From Lamellibrachia columna (Eukaryota > Annelida > Polychaeta > Sabellida > Siboglinidae), in assembly GCA_963662155.1 (NCBI GenBank), contig OY759261.1:66891681-66955680 (forward strand): 64,000 nt of DNA, in the 5' to 3' direction. How positions within the stretch are numbered: the stretch's first letter is position 1; each line of letters begins with the position of its first letter. Below, one piece after another: positions 1 to 11,076 of the stretch. Below the pieces are notes generated by a model, which saw only the letters and a program-made list of their open reading frames with translations, had not been told where the DNA came from and did no database searches. A program made the translations under genes and the position numbers.

Positions 1-300
1 CCAGGTTACATGGAACCAGTAACACAAAACAACTAAGTGCCAATATCAATTTTCCATTGATACATTTTAGATTTACGGATAGGATAATCACTGTTCTAGT
101 ATTTCTTGACACTTCCTAGTTTTACATTATCATTTAAGGCAAAGACAGTTGGCAGCCATGCATATTTCAGTTAATGTATCTAAGGGGATCCACCATGTGT
201 AGTATATTGACATGATAAATCCGCCTGATATCTATTCCTTGTTACCATCCAGGTGGTAATAATGTTCCTGTCTAGTCCTTGACCATCCAGTTTGTTGCAG

Positions 301-387
301 GGTCCACTTCCGGCCAGTGCGGTGGGTGACCTAGTCAGTCTGCAATCACAGGAGATCCAACAGATCGCGTCACACTATGCCGACAAG
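301..387 (+). CDS. internal exon of a coiled-coil protein (exon a)
   Basis: An 87-bp stretch between an acceptor (TTGTTGCAG at 292-300) and a donor (GTAGCA from 388). It reads as 29 open codons in phase 0. The peptide is rich in Gln, Ser, Ala and Ile, with short runs such as SLQSQEIQQIA that fit helical coiled-coil sequence. The next two exons on this strand are also phase 0 to phase 0, which supports one gene. I do not recognise the protein family. The donor is weaker than consensus, and an alternative acceptor lies 10 bp upstream. Confidence 0.55.
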
Positions 388-1113
388 GTAGCAAATACAG
401 GATCACCTTGTTATCTCCGTGTTCGAGGGGTCGGGGAAATAAGTTTATTTTGATTTGCAACCATAGAGGTTGAATATTACGTACATTAGTACATATTAAA
501 ACATTTGTAAAACATCAGTTACAATGAAATAATTCAGCAATAAATTGCATATCAATAAATACAATTCGGCCCTGTATAACAGTATATAGAAAGGCGTAGT
601 TGCAGTTTGAAAACAATGCAACATGATGGCAATTTAAAATTGTCAATAACACTCGGTTATTAAAATGAAATGCAGAAAGTTATTTTATGAGATTCTGATT
701 ATTGTCACTGGTAAAGTTCCATATCTAGCACTTCAAGTTATCTACGTGTTAAGTCATGTCACATAAGGCGAGACTGGGCTCATGTTTAAAGTAGGATGGA
801 TATTTGAGTTATTGAAATTTGAGTTGTACTGTAATTAATGCATTCAACCTTCATGCATGTAACAATACCACAAGTGATTTTACCTATATACCATAATTTT
901 AATATGCATTTTTTTCACTTTTAAAAGTCAAGTTGTGTATTACTGGTACATGATAAAGAGGCTAAACAAATTTTGTCGGACAAAACACAGAATTGGAATC
1001 CCACAGACAGAAATTCACAACTTAATTATGTAAATCTGGCGAGGTTTTCTCTGTGTTGTAGTGGCTACAGTGAATGATATTTACTGTTTGTTTGATCTGT
1101 GCATCTGGCTTCA
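388..1113. other. AT-rich intron sequence
   Basis: Between exon a and the first minisatellite. It is AT-rich with many stops in all frames. I see no repeat, exon or RNA gene in it. Confidence 0.5.
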
Positions 1114-1415
1114 TGTGGATGATGGAGCAGATTGTTGAAAGTTGTGGATGATGGAGCAGATTGTTGGAAGTTGTGGATGATGGAGCAGACTGTTGGAAGT
1201 GGGGGATGATGAAGTAGACTGTTGGAAGTGGGGGGGATGATGGAGCAGACTGATGGAAGTGGGGGATGATGGAGCAGACTGTTGGAAGTGGGGGATGATG
1301 GAGCAGATTGTTGGAAGTTGTGGATGATGGAGCAGACTGTTGGAAGTGGGGGATGATGGAGTAGACTGTTGGAAGTGGGGGATGATGGAGCAGACTGTTG
1401 GAAGTGGGGGGGGGT
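1114..1415. repeat. 29-bp minisatellite, about 10 copies
   Basis: Tandem units of the type GTGGATGATGGAGCAGACTG followed by TTGGAAGTG. Early units carry GTTGTGGATG and later ones GTGGGGGATG, and some have 1-2 extra G. It lies in the intron between exons a and b. Confidence 0.9.
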
Positions 1416-1598
1416 GATCAGGGGTTGATGCTAAAAGTTGGGGTGTGTATTATATATATAGAATTAATTTAGAAATTCTGTAAGATTTAAGCAAAAAGTC
1501 AGGATGTGTATTATGTTTGGGGGGCATATTATACATGGAAAATTACGATATATACAAACCCATGTAAGTAAGAATAATGCGTCATTTTTTTCATCTAG

Positions 1599-1712
1599 AG
1601 GGACAAGTTGGAGCTGGGGCGGAGTGGGAAAACTGGCACTGTGGAACTCCACAAACGTCAAGCTGTGTCACTGCGTCGGCAGATAGAGCAACAACAGACA
1701 CGACTTACTGAG
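1599..1712 (+). CDS. internal exon of a coiled-coil protein (exon b)
   Basis: A 114-bp exon of 38 codons, phase 0 to 0. It is bounded by a strong acceptor (a T-rich tract ending TCATCTAG at 1598) and a consensus donor (GAG|GTGAGC at 1713). The frame begins RDKLELG and continues with VSLRRQIEQQQ, a charged, Gln-rich helical pattern typical of a coiled coil. It follows exon a in the same phase and precedes exon c. The product is unidentified. A coiled-coil or cytoskeletal or centrosomal type protein is a reasonable guess only. Confidence 0.65.
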
Positions 1713-2320
1713 GTGAGCCATCCATCTTTATATCTGTCCGTCTGCCTTTATTTCCGTCCATCTGTCTGTACATCCGTCCGTCCGCCCATCTGTACATCGA
1801 CATTAGATTTCATAGAAACGATCATTTCCTGTAGCGAGTCAGTAGCATGTCACAAAAAAAAATTTCCCGTGAAATTTTAAATCTCATGACCTGCATCCAG
1901 CCATCTGTCCGTCCATTAGTCTGTCGAATCCATGATAGCATCTTACTCTGTGCTTATTGTAGAACGTTTGTGTTTAAATTATCTCATAATCACACGACAT
2001 AATGATTTTAAAAGTGTGATGCTAGAGAAAACTGCCACTTAACTTAAATAATGTATAAAATTATCACAATATTTCCTCTTTTTTGACTACTTCTTGAATG
2101 TATAAAATACTATAAATAAATCTAAAAAGTGTTTGAAATATAAATGTTAGGGTTTATTTGTCTGAAAAAAGTATATCATTTCCATAAATGTTAGTCATGT
2201 CTTACTCATTGTTTCCTAATAGCTGTGGTTGTGAATTTCAAAGTCAAACTTTAATGTGTTAAACATCACAGTTGTTTGGAAGCCTTCAGGTACGTGGATG
2301 TATTTGTTTCAACATTACAG

Positions 2321-2383
2321 GCTGAAAGGAAACGCGTGGATCTTGAAGTGATTTCTGAAGAGACTCAGTCCAGACTGATTGAG
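2321..2383 (+). CDS. internal exon of a coiled-coil protein (exon c)
   Basis: A 63-bp exon of 21 codons, phase 0 to 0. The acceptor is AACATTACAG (ending 2320) and the donor is a perfect GAG|GTAAGT at 2384. The peptide starts AERKRVDLEV and is highly charged (Glu, Arg), continuing the coiled-coil character of exon b. An 18-bp in-phase stretch just upstream (2271-2288), also bounded by AG and GTACGT, could be a microexon, but its acceptor is poor. Confidence 0.65.
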
Positions 2384-2574
2384 GTAAGTCGTTGATGAGT
2401 TGCTCAATGACAGACTTTGTTTCCTGCCAATTCCTGTCAATAGGTTAGAATGTTCCAGAGTGGCCAATGTGACCAATTTGTTGCGAGAACATTGGTTGTA
2501 TGTTGTGTAGATTTTATGTAGTGTAGAACTAGGGATTTATTTTGTTACATTTATCATTGTTTTCTTCTTCCGTT

Positions 2575-2705
2575 ATAGCTCACAGCTCTGTGTGAGCTAT
2601 GATGTGACGAGCTATGACATGACTATAGAGCTATGATGTGACTTGAGCTATGACATGACTAGATCTATGACGTGACTATAGAGCTATGGCATGACTTAGA
2701 GTTGT
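2575..2705. repeat. short degenerate tandem repeat (GAGCTATGAYRTGAC)
   Basis: Five to six imperfect copies of GAGCTATGATGTGAC or GAGCTATGACATGAC with variable spacers, forming a weak tandem array in the intron after exon c. Confidence 0.7.
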
Positions 2706-5145
2706 GTCGAGTTGTGTACATTCGCACCATACATGCATGGGTACGTAGTGGGTGAGAGACAGAGATCAACACTCTGTGAGTCCAGGATCTTTCACTTCCC
2801 CTGTCATAGACACTAGGTAGAAGGGACCAATAGCTTTTGTGTCTCTTCTGAAAGACACAAAAAATGTGAGGTCAACAAAATTGCCCAAGTTATGAAGTGG
2901 CAGTAGGTGGACTTGAATGCCAGTTTAAGCATAAAAGGGGTAAAATGTATTGGTCATGCATTTTCCCTAGTGACAACCGAAGGAACTATGCCAAGTGTCC
3001 TGCACATGTTAATTGAAGCTGCATTCAGCAGGTGGCACTACTATATTTACCTTGAAAGTGGTTCCAACCTAGTGTTACCTTTTGCAGGAATCATGTGATG
3101 CAGAATTTGGCTTTTTTGAGGGATGATATCTGGATTGTGATGGTTGATCATTAGAATATAAGTCATGTCGCACTGTACTATTTTAAAACATAACAAAAGG
3201 TAAAATTGACAAATATTGGGGGACATGTGCCAGTTATGATGCCCTGTAAATCCACGTCTGGGAATGTTATAGGCTTAATTTTGTACACTATTCATGCTCA
3301 TCAAACAATGTGAAAATTCAGTTACAATATGCAAACATCTGATGGCTGGCTTGTTGAACTGCTGTGTAAATCACTATTAGAAATTACATTATATTGTTAT
3401 AAGCACTACAGAGATGCAAGTGGTGGCATACTTGTATGTATTTGTGTTATATTTAGTCTGGGGTTTTACATGCTTTTGTTGGTAATGTCAGCATGTTTGT
3501 ACAAAGTGTTATATGAAATGTATTTCTCTGAATTACTCTGTGCATGGAAGCATGCAAGCCTACCAGCCTCATTGTTGATGTCACTGTGTGAGATTTGGCC
3601 AAAAAAAATTTGCTGCAAGGTCTACACATTGACAGAGTTGTGTAATGAACAATGGCAAAGTTGAAAAATGCCTATTTTTATAGCTACTTATATGACCACA
3701 TACATGCTATCATGCATGTGGAATGTTTGCATGTGTATATGTTTAAGCAAACTAATCATTGATAAAATCAAAACTGACTTGTAAAAGAAACCAATAACAA
3801 ATATTTGCCATCTCTCGTAGCTTGTAATTAACTGAGTAGGTTAATAAAGGCATTTTTCATGGTCTGTTGATTTGTCACGATGTCCCTGAAATTGCTATCT
3901 ACTGATGCATGACTAATGTTATAACGTTCACATGTTAATCTCGAAACGTAAATTGTGAAAAAAATGTATGAATGTATAAACTGATAATTATCAATGTACA
4001 TTATTATCAATACCTGAAACAGGTGATTGTACGATATGGGAAAAGGACAGATATAATTTATGAGCATATTTTGCATTTTGATAAGATCGACATAAGTAAG
4101 TAATAACAGGGACAACATTTCATATACACAGATTCAAATGCACCGACAGGCTAAGTTGCATGTTTGCATGGATACACAGTTGGACGCTGCAGTGTTTAGT
4201 TGTTATGCACACTGCTGACTCTTGTGCTGCCCTCTATCGGGTTTTGATGCATAAGAATAAACGGAGGCGGAAAAGACACTTCCTGCCCAGCCATGCAATG
4301 ACGTCTGTTGTGAATTCTTTATTCTTTGTAATCCATCCTGATATCAAACATCACAGATGCCTGCGCATAAACGTGCTTAGTTTTTATCATAAGATAGATG
4401 GGTGGGTATCTTGTTTACTGTTGGTTCTTATTATGTTTCTCTTAAGAAACCAAGAGTGCAAACATTAATGATTCTACTTTGTTGCACCTCCGAGCTCAGG
4501 TTCCTGAGGATATAGGTGCCATAGAAGTTGATTATTATTATTTATGATAAAAAACTATCAGACTTTGTACGTTTAATTAGCGTCATGATAAATACTGCGT
4601 ACTTCCATTAGAGATGCATCGAGCTAAGCTGCCAGACACAGCAGCTGAATTTAAGTATTTTGAAAAATATACTCAAAATGTGTTTCCTCCATATTCCGAT
4701 AGCTTTGTATGTTAATTATTAATAAAGTTAATTTTTATAATAATTACGTACCTCTAAATTGCTTTTATTTGTGAATAAAGTGTGCCCCTATAAAGTAATA
4801 TTCCCATTTTGATTCTCAAGACGGAGAACAAATATGCGATGTTTAGACCTTAGCAATGCTGCCGTAAATTGACAGTATGCCATCTTGTTTAGTATGGATA
4901 GACTCCCCTTTCTGTCTGGCGAAGTTGGGAGTAGAACAATGGCACTGGAGGAAGAAGGGCCATGACACTTCAATTTCTGTTTTATATTAATGACACATAA
5001 AAATTCCCGAAATCATTGTCCAATTCAATCTTTGATGGCCATTTACAGAAAATGAATTTTATAAATTTTTAATCCATATAACTCTGGTAATATTAAAGTC
5101 ATGTCAATTAGGTTCACATTGTTATATTCTGCATTACTCTCTCTG
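2706..5145. other. non-coding, AT-rich
   Basis: No supported gene. Short open frames at 3329-3664 and 4160-4468 are Cys/Leu-rich or Lys/His-rich, lack splice context and look like chance. The stretch 2880-2930 resembles the inner part of the SINE described elsewhere (AACAAAATTGCCCA followed by a diverged match) and may be an old fragment. Confidence 0.4.
4655..4830 (+). repeat. dispersed repeat, copy 1 (partner at 52.75 kb)
   Basis: Similar in the same orientation to 52755-52910. Shared blocks include CTCAAAATGTGTTT, AATTACRTAYCTCTAAAT and CTTTTATTTGTG, followed by a diverged AAAGT...AATAATAT(C)CC region. This is probably an old interspersed element. No termini could be defined. Confidence 0.55.
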
Positions 5146-5298
5146 TGCAATAACAACCTCATATTTGTAATAACTTGCTTAATTTATTTGTAATGAAGGT
5201 ATTTATAATGAAAAACATTGAATTTTTTTCAACAATATTTTTTATTCAAAATAAAATATATAATTTACTAAAATTACAAAAGCAAGGTTGTTATTGCA
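5146..5298. mobile_element. MITE-like unit with 14-bp perfect inverted repeats
   Basis: TGCAATAACAACCT at 5146-5159 is exactly inverted at 5285-5298 (AGGTTGTTATTGCA). The 125 bp between are AT-rich and non-coding. The size and perfect ends suggest a MITE, but no target-site duplication is visible in the flanks. Confidence 0.5.
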
Positions 5299-6164
5299 TA
5301 AAATTAAGTTGTCTAGATATGACAGTGAAAGAATTGTGATCTTATCTGCTGTAGTAATGGCTGGGGACCATGCACAAAGTATGTTACGTTTTCCAATTAT
5401 GACAGCCATGGCAACAGGGGGTCTGAATGAAAAAAGTTCAACATATTTTTTACTCCCCTTGATCTAACTCTTTCTTACTGGACAAATAAGTTTGCCATAC
5501 TTATCAGTATAAAAATACCCTATGCAGTTGCCATATCTGGCCTTAAGTATGCCGGGTCAGAGCGACTGACAGCTCTGTAGTTGGTTTTGTTTACAATTGC
5601 TGTATCTACTGAGGCCTTGTAGCTCAAATGCTTTATGTATGATCCGTATAGAGGAATAGCTAGTTTATCTAATCACAAATGTGACTGGGGCCCGATGGGG
5701 GGGGGTGGGGAGGGAGGGAGGGTACCGACTTATAGGGTCATTGTTTACCAGCAATGCATGTTAATGACACTATCACCTGCCGCACAGTGATTGGAGCAGT
5801 AATTGACAGGTTGTATGTCTAGAAGCAGGACTGGTCTCTCAGCAGGCCTTTGATGTTGGTGCAGATGTAAGGACTTCTGAGCATTCCAGGACGTTTTCGG
5901 GCCTCTGGGCATGTGTGGCTTGGGAAATAGTGCGATCCAGGGGCCAGACTAGCCACTGCATCTGTGGAGGCCGGCAAGGTCATGCCGGCAAGGTCAGGCC
6001 GACATTCCACTGGATAACTCCAAGACTTCTGAAGAGTTGCGTGTTTATTTGTCCTCTATGTTAACCTTGAATGCTTTCCATAATATACTTAGCCCCATTT
6101 GCTCGCTGGGAGCATGGGCCATCGACAGATGTTCTCCCCTTAGTCTTGTTTTGTGCCATATTTG
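5299..6164. other. non-coding stretch
   Basis: A mixed-composition stretch with a G-rich run (5690-5725). The 5819-6010 minus-strand open frame (63 codons) has no splice or start context I trust. Nothing else was recognised. Confidence 0.4.
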
Positions 6165-7675
6165 TGAGTTCATTCCATGTATACCCCTCTTTTTTCATTC
6201 ATTCCATATGTACCCCATTCTCTTCATTCATTCCACGTTTACCCCATTCTCTTCATTCATTCCACATGTACCCCATTCTCTTCATTCAATCCACGTGTAC
6301 CCCATTCTCTTCATCCATTCCGCGTGTACCCAATTCTCTTCATTCATTCCACGTGTACCCCATTCTCTTCATTCATTCCACATGTACCCCATTCTCTTCA
6401 TTCATTCCATGTGTACCCCATTCTCTTCATTCATTCCACGTGTACCCAATTCTCTTCATTCATTCCACGTGTACCCCATTCTCTTCATTCATTCCACATG
6501 TACCCCATTCTCTTCATTCATTCCACATGTACCCCATTCTCTTTATTCATTCCACATGTACCCCATTCTCTTCATTCATTCCACATGTACCCCATTCTCT
6601 TCATTCATTCCACGTGTACCCAATTCTCTTCATACATTCCACATGTACCCCATTCTCTTCATTCATTCCACGTGTACCCCATTCTCTTCATTCATTCCAC
6701 ATGTACCCCATTCTCTTTATTCATTCCACATGTACCCCATTCTCTTCATTCATTCCACGTGTACCCAATTCTCTTCATTCATTCCACGTGTACCCCATTC
6801 TCTTCATTCATTCCACGTGTACCCCATTCTCTTTATTCATTCCACATGTACCCCATTCTCTTCATTCATTCCACGTGTACCCAATTCTCTTCATTCATTC
6901 CACATGTACCCCATTCTCTTCATTCATTCCATGTGTACCCCATTCTCTTCATTCATTCCACGTGTACCCCATTCTCTTCATTCATTCCACATGTACCCCA
7001 TTCTCTTTATTCATTCCACATGTACCCCATTCTCTTCATTCATTCCACATGTACCCCATTCTCTTCATTCATTCCACGTGTACCCAATTCTCTTCATACA
7101 TTCCACATGTACCCCATTCTCTTCATTCATTCCACGTGTACCCCATTCTCTTCATTCATTCCACATGTACCCCATTCTCTTTATTCATTCCACATGTACC
7201 CCATTCTCTTCATTCATTCCACGTGTACCCAATTCTCTTCATTCATTCCACGTGTACCCCATTCTCTTCATTCATTCCACGTGTACCCCATTCTCTTTAT
7301 TCATTCCACATGTACCCCATTCTCTTCATTCATTCCACGTGTACCCAATTCTCTTCATTCATTCCACATGTACCCCATTCTCTTCATTCATTCCACGTGT
7401 ACCCCATTCTCTTCATTCATTCCACATGTACCCCATTCTCTGCATCCATTCCAAGTGTACCCATTCTCTTTATTCATTCCAGGTATACCCCATTCTCTTT
7501 ATTCATTCCATGTGTACCCCATTCTTTTCATTCATTCCACGTATACCCCATTCTCTTTATTCATTCCACATGTACCCCATTCTCTTCATCCATTCCAAGT
7601 GTACCCCATTCTCTTTATTCATTCCAGGTATACGCCATTCTCTTTATTCATTCCATGTGTACCCCATTCTCTTCA
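6165..7675. repeat. 29-bp minisatellite, about 52 copies, open in three frames
   Basis: The unit is CATTCCACRTGTACCCCATT plus CTCTTCATT (29 bp). Because 29 leaves a remainder of 2 modulo 3, the three plus-strand frames each cycle through the same 29-residue peptide and none has a stop. This creates overlapping open frames of 542-587 codons at 6037-7834. These are artefacts, not genes: there is no start context, no conserved domain, and all three frames are equally open. The segment about 6497-6929 is repeated nearly perfectly at about 6961-7393 (offset 464 bp = 16 units). Units after 7440 are more diverged. Confidence 0.95.
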
Positions 7676-9640
7676 ATCATTCAAGATTCCATATCGTCAG
7701 TCAAAAAATATTCACACACGTGTGGTGTGCGTGAGAGTCGACAAGACACTGTTAAATGTCATGTTTGTGTACAAAACTTGTTCTTTAAATGTGTTTTTGT
7801 CCTGATGCATCCTGATTGCTACGAATCAGTCTGAATCAGCCAATGACACAGAACTAGTTTACAGGTGTAATGTGAGGTAATGATGTCTGACAGCTTGCTT
7901 ATGGCCTTATGTACCAACTAAGGTGCGAAGAAGGTAAGTGAACTAAAGTGACAGCTTGCATGTCACTTAGTTTATCATTTCAAGGTTGAATAAAGTTTCC
8001 AGAGGAGCACCACTTAAAACCTGACTTTGTAGCTAAATATGATTATTTTGCCTAAAACGCAAGAATAAAATATGATATAATTCTTAAGGTAACATTTAAT
8101 TAAAAATTACAGATGTTCAACAATATACTTGACAGAACAGGAATGTTTCGGGGCTTTCTTGAATGCAGCTACTGAACTAGATGTTCTGACAGACACTGGC
8201 ACATCCCATAGCACGTGGGACAGCATTAAATGAGTGATCCCATGTCACTTGAGTTTACTCCTCAGTACCTAGATACATCGTCTTTCCTTTCTGTCTCAGT
8301 GCTGTTGGGTCAAACATGTGTTTGGTCACAACCATTAAAAGATTACGCACTCAAATTAGCCACAATGTTCCCTGCCAACTTGCAGGATTTTATCTTTCAG
8401 GATTTCGTCTTTATTTTTGGAAGAGTGGTGCATTTTTTTCATGCATGTGTGGTCTGATGGATTGCGTCAAATTAAACTGATTAATACATGGTATGAAGAT
8501 GACTATCAGGTGTTTATAGATGAATGAATCTCTGCGTCAGAGGGTAAAATGCAGACATGTCGTTAAACAGTAATTAGCTAAGGATCATTCTGTGCAGTCG
8601 CGGATCATAGATCGTTATCGGTTCTGTGGTCTGGCTTGTAGAATCAAATGAAAAGATGACGTCTTTCTTGGTATTTGAAGCCCTTCGTGTACTTATTAAA
8701 GCAAGTTTAGTGAAAGGGATTCCTGTACGCTTGCTCTGCTCGCTTTTGCTGACAATCTGTTGCCAAAAGTTTTGTTTATCTGAACTTTTTGCGCTTGGTC
8801 CTGGTTGAGTTTGCTTTGGAATGATTCATAGAAACTTGGGCAAAAACAGCCTGCGATAGAAAGACCAAGACAGGACATGTAGAAAAACCAATAGGAAGCA
8901 AATTAATTTTTTTATCAATGTTCCATTTATATATTTGTGAAAAAAAAATGTTATATGTATATATAAAAACAACTTAATATAATAGTGATCTTGTGGTAAA
9001 ATGCACAATCTTCATTCACTTGAGACAGATCAGTTGGGTAGACGTCATCATATGTGTTGGTATTTCTCTGAAGTTTGCTCTCAAATTCTGATGAAATTCA
9101 GACATACTGTTTTTGTTGGACTGATTCACACAGACGAACAGTTTAGGTGCAGTTGTTTTGCTGCAATTTTACAGCTTTAAAATTTAAATAACAGTATGTG
9201 AGGGATGAACAGAGGGAGTGCTGTTTTGGTGACGGACATTGCAATGAGAAAGGAAAGTACTCTTGTGGTCTGATGTCACAGTGTCCTAATTGGCCCTGTC
9301 ACCGCAGTCAAATGACTCGGTGAAACTATTTTTGTTGGTGGCATTTTATATTTATGGTACAGCTGTGGTCACATCAATCATGGCCTACCTAACTTGTTTT
9401 TGTTTACTGACAGAAGGTGAGGGTAAAGTGTAGATAGAGAGCCCTCCTGTCTGGAGTGTACTGGGTTGTACCAGTTTTGAATTGTTCTTCGGAAGTGAAC
9501 TTTGGGGCACTGCTTTAATCTTAGAAATGATTTGTTTAAAACATTTTTAATACAGATAAAATGCGAGTAAATTTTTCGGGCAGATTTTTACCCCATAAAT
9601 TTACAGTATGCAAGAAAACATGAGCTAATTCACATGACTA
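7676..9640. other. non-coding, AT-rich
   Basis: No gene supported. A 40-bp open segment ending in a perfect GTAAGT donor (7891-7930) has no pyrimidine tract before it. Short open frames at 8230-8457 and 8626-8878 look like chance. Confidence 0.4.
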
Positions 9641-9809
9641 TTTGATGGACACCTTTAATCTGATGAATGAACCGGTACAACCGAAATTCTCAGACAGTAC
9701 CAAAGTCCGAGACAGTAAACATTGAGGCTTTGGCCGTCGCTAATTTGCGATGCATGGACTCGATGTGTGACTGTGACATGTGAACTCACACATAATCATT
9801 GCGGTAAAC

Positions 9810-10190
9810 ATGGCAAGTCAAGACGTTTCTTCGCCACTGAAGAACATACGGCCGAAAATAAATTATGTGCACTGACACCGAAAATATAGTTTTGTTGTAG
9901 GAGATTGCATTGGAGAAAACGCTGCTGACCTACCATTTTAAAAACGGAGTGACGCTAAAGAAGAAAGAGTTAATGTGGCAAAAGATTGTAGACTAAGTGA
10001 ATGCCGTGGGTGGCCATGGCCGCAGAGTGGCGCAGATAAAAGACCGATAAAAATACGGTTGAAGGACACGAAGCAAGCTGTCCTTCAAAATCAGCAAAAG
10101 GCAACTGCCACAGGTGGAGGAGGTGCTCTACCTGATGTCGGCGATAACACCAACCGTGTAGACGGTATTGTATATAAGTGGTCAGTGATA
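9810..10190 (+). pseudogene. relic of a Harbinger/NAIF1-type MYB-SANT DNA-binding protein
   Basis: Starts with ATG at 9810 (MASQDVSSPLK). After in-frame stops it continues at 9901 with LEKTLLTYHFKNGVTLKKKE and the diagnostic WQKIVD...VNAVGGHGR motif. It then shifts frame into a segment with KATATGGGGALPDV and RVDGIV. This order (basic N-terminus, WQ-I-x-VNAV trihelix, then a TGGG linker) is that of the MYB-like ORF of PIF/Harbinger transposons and the related NAIF1 proteins. Several stops (after WQKIVD, twice after IKDR) and one frameshift make it non-functional. No Harbinger nuclease was seen nearby. Candidate inverted ends (TCAGACAGTACC-like near 9690 and GTCTGAGAC near 10475) are only approximate. 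Confidence 0.7.
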
Positions 10191-11068
10191 TTACAAAATT
10201 CGGCACTTTTGCCAAATCCAGGCCCACCTCATTTTTGCCATTCTTACCTTAATTTTTTATTTTTATATCCTGATGTGTTCATTCCATTATTTCACATCGT
10301 TTCAAGTACAAAAGCGGCATGTAATGTTATAAAATGTCATCGTTGGAAATGTCTGATTGTCCGGGACTATTGCGCTTATGGGTCTAAAATTCGCACTGTT
10401 TCTGAGACTTTGACTTGTCTGCGTCCATGCAATGCGACTGGCCCGTGAAAGTCTCAACATTTGTAAAAAGTCTGAGACTAGAGTTGTCTCTGTTCTTGCA
10501 TCAGACTTCTGGGGTCAACAGAGGTCAACCATCAATAATTGATTGACATGTACATTATGACACATTGTTATAAAGTGGATACATAATAATACATTTGTGG
10601 CAGTGACTTTTAATTGGTGAAAGATGTTTACATTCCATCCATGTAAACAACGGCTGAGCAAAGACAACCTTGAGTAAAAAAGGAAAATAGATGTCCCACG
10701 TCCTCTGTTGCTGACTGAACGGTCAGTGTGTACTGGAAGTTCTAGCCATGGTACTGTCACTTACCGGGCAAAGGGATACACCTGAAGGTAGCAACACCTT
10801 GTGTGAAGGACACAAGAAGCAGATCCTTGTAATCTCTCTTCCATTTTGCATAGTTTAGACCCAGTTGTTTGTTATAGGTCTAAAGGACTATTCACTACTA
10901 ATACAGGCAATCATTAAAAATCAGTTTTGTGAATTATCGATAGCATGAATACGAATTTACAAATCCATATATACATTAAAATATAATGTAAAAATATTAA
11001 TAAGTTAAAATACAAATATATTAAAATATGTAAAATCACCATTGTACACAATAAGGCACTCATGGCTT
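10191..11068. other. non-coding stretch next to the Harbinger relic
   Basis: Possibly the 3' non-coding part of the same transposon up to about 10500, rich in GTCTGAGAC/TCTGAGAC motifs. Beyond that no feature was recognised. Confidence 0.3.
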
Positions 11069-11076
11069 TAGTCAGG
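11069..11076. other. target-site duplication, left (TAGTCAGG)
   Basis: The eight bases TAGTCAGG directly precede the terminal CAGGCCCTTAGCCAG of the hAT element and recur exactly at 13385-13392 after its other end. An 8-bp duplication is the hAT hallmark. Confidence 0.9.

Noticed and set aside
3329..3664. 111-codon plus-strand frame
   Set aside because: Cys/Leu/Tyr-rich from AT-rich sequence, no splice or start support, no recognised domain.
6165..7675. CRISPR-like array
   Set aside because: Units are contiguous tandem repeats without unique spacers, in a eukaryotic sequence. The same holds for all other arrays here.
6037..7834. Three overlapping open frames of 542-587 codons
   Set aside because: They are the 29-bp tandem repeat read in each frame. 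There is no domain, start context or splice signal.
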